Assembly: GCF_017569185.1 (NCBI RefSeq)
Contig: NZ_CP071869.1
Location: 2,160,001-2,224,000 of the forward strand
DNA length: 64,000 nt
Direction: 5' to 3'
From: Polaribacter cellanae
GTDB taxonomy: Bacteria; Bacteroidota; Bacteroidia; Flavobacteriales; Flavobacteriaceae
The position numbers were made by a program, and so were the translations under genes. The notes beneath the pieces are model-generated. The model worked only from the letters and a program-made list of their open reading frames with translations. It ran no database searches and was not told where the DNA came from. Shown piece by piece: positions 63,211-64,000 of the stretch; the first letter of the stretch is position 1; each line of letters starts with the position of its first letter.

Positions 63211-64000
63211 ATGAAGAAACTAAAATTACAAAACGAGAGTTATAGACTATTTGTTGCCAATTATAAAGAATGGTTAGACATTTTAGGCTATGCAGAAAGT
63301 ACAGTCTATTACTTGCCAAACCACTTACAAGAGTTCTTCTATTATCTGGAACAAAACCACATTAAAAACATCAATCAAATTACTACTAAAACCGTAAAAA
63401 ATTATTACAATTATCTGCAAGAAAGAGCCAACGAAAGACAAAGTGGAGGATTAAGTAAAAGCTATTTAAACAAACATCAACAAGCCTTAAAAAAGTTCAA
63501 AGAATATTTGACTAACCACAATCATACAGGAATAAATATCCATTTAAAATCAGAGAAAAACCCAACAGAAGAAAAGCTAAATATCTTAACACAATCAGAA
63601 ATAAAAGAACTTTTTAAAGCAACAGAATTTAGCCATACAGAAACTAAATTTAAATTAAGAGACAAAGCTATTTTAGTCGTTTTATACAGTTGTGGATTAA
63701 GAAGAAATGAAGCTGTACATCTAAATACGAATGATATATTTTTTGATAAAGAAAGAATATTTGTTAGAAAAGGGAAGAATTATAAAGAGCGTTTTGTTCC
63801 TATAAACAGAAAGAATGCAGAACTATTAGAAGATTATATTTTTGAAGCAAGATTGCAATTTAAAGATGCATATTTAAGTGAAGCCTTATTTATTAGTAAG
63901 AGAGGAACTCGTTTAAATGGAATGAGTTTAGCCAACAGATTACAGAAAATAGTACAAGCCACCAACAACAAAGAAATAGCAGAAAAGAGAATCACACTTC
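63211..64000 (+). CDS. Second copy of tyrosine recombinase 1, cut by window end
   Basis: The first 263 codons match the gene at 55899; the window ends shortly before the HxxR box. The rest, recombinase 2 and the toxin-antitoxin pair would follow outside the window if the unit is complete. Confidence 0.85.
   Translation, partial: MKKLKLQNESYRLFVANYKEWLDILGYAESTVYYLPNHLQEFFYYLEQNHIKNINQITTKTVKNYYNYLQERANERQSGGLSKSYLNKHQQALKKFKEYLTNHNHTGINIHLKSEKNPTEEKLNILTQSEIKELFKATEFSHTETKFKLRDKAILVVLYSCGLRRNEAVHLNTNDIFFDKERIFVRKGKNYKERFVPINRKNAELLEDYIFEARLQFKDAYLSEALFISKRGTRLNGMSLANRLQKIVQATNNKEIAEKRITL

Larger units (their letters stand above)
59228..64000 (+). repeat. Second copy of the 7312-bp unit (cut by window end)
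   Basis: 4773 bases corresponding to 51916-56688. Gene by gene it repeats the first copy without visible change. The unit would end at 66539 if complete. Confidence 0.9.

Noticed and set aside
1..64000. CRISPR array, rRNA or tRNA genes
   Set aside because: No regularly spaced short repeats and no tRNA- or rRNA-like sequence were seen. Repeats in the window are IS ends, hairpins and the large tandem unit.

Overview
The window looks like chromosomal DNA of a low-GC member of Bacteroidota, most likely the marine Flavobacteriaceae. Reasons: the base composition is strongly A+T rich, several genes are preceded by the Bacteroidota -7 element TAnnTTTG, and there are Rhs proteins of the two-gene type found in flavobacteria with signal peptides and long secreted shells. 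No rRNA, tRNA or CRISPR array was seen. About half of the window is mobile or toxin-related DNA.

Layout. 1-12.4 kb: a mobilizable element with the end of a tyrosine recombinase, a replication-initiator-like gene, a cargo pair (a degenerate RadC/MPN-fold protein and a 1236-residue NACHT STAND NTPase that is a good anti-phage candidate), then a mobilization operon with a membrane protein, a lipoprotein, a VirD4-like coupling ATPase, a MobC-like protein and a relaxase split at a slippery A AAA AAG site. 13-17.1 kb: a module made of an XRE regulator divergent from an AAA+-like ATPase and two tandem tyrosine recombinases. 17.2-22 kb: its cargo (membrane protein, C39-like cysteine protease fold protein, small protein, DDE transposase, toxin-antitoxin pair). 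22.1-23.6 kb: an orphan Rhs toxin tip with a lipoprotein immunity candidate. 23.6-24.7 kb: IS1-family ends and transposase. 24.7-34.9 kb: a type II secretion / type IV pilus-like operon (pseudopilins, secretin, PilM/N-O-like proteins, prepilin peptidase, GspE, GspF). 35-45 kb: a two-gene Rhs locus whose second gene is broken by a frameshift and an IS. 45.9-53 kb: an intact two-gene Rhs locus with tip and short immunity candidate. 53-58.3 kb: a REP-type Y1 transposase, XRE, ATPase, two recombinases and a ParE-like toxin-antitoxin pair. 58.3-59.2 kb: a hairpin-rich noncoding tract. 59.2-64 kb: a second, apparently identical copy of the unit starting at 51916 (period 7312 bp), cut by the window end.

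Central idea. In two unrelated places (22132 and 59231) a recombinase module ends exactly at the 14-bp sequence TACTATCCCTTTGG that encodes YYPFG at the boundary of the Rhs core and the variable toxin tip, and the same sequence stands inside the intact rhs gene at 51919. The tandem array rhs core - site - tip - immunity - recombinase module - site - tip is what would be expected if a circle [site, tip, immunity, module] integrates at the YYPFG codons and so replaces the toxin tip of a full-length rhs gene while displacing the old tip downstream. This self-mobile tip-exchange model is inference; the shared breakpoints, the repeat and the module genes are read directly from the sequence.
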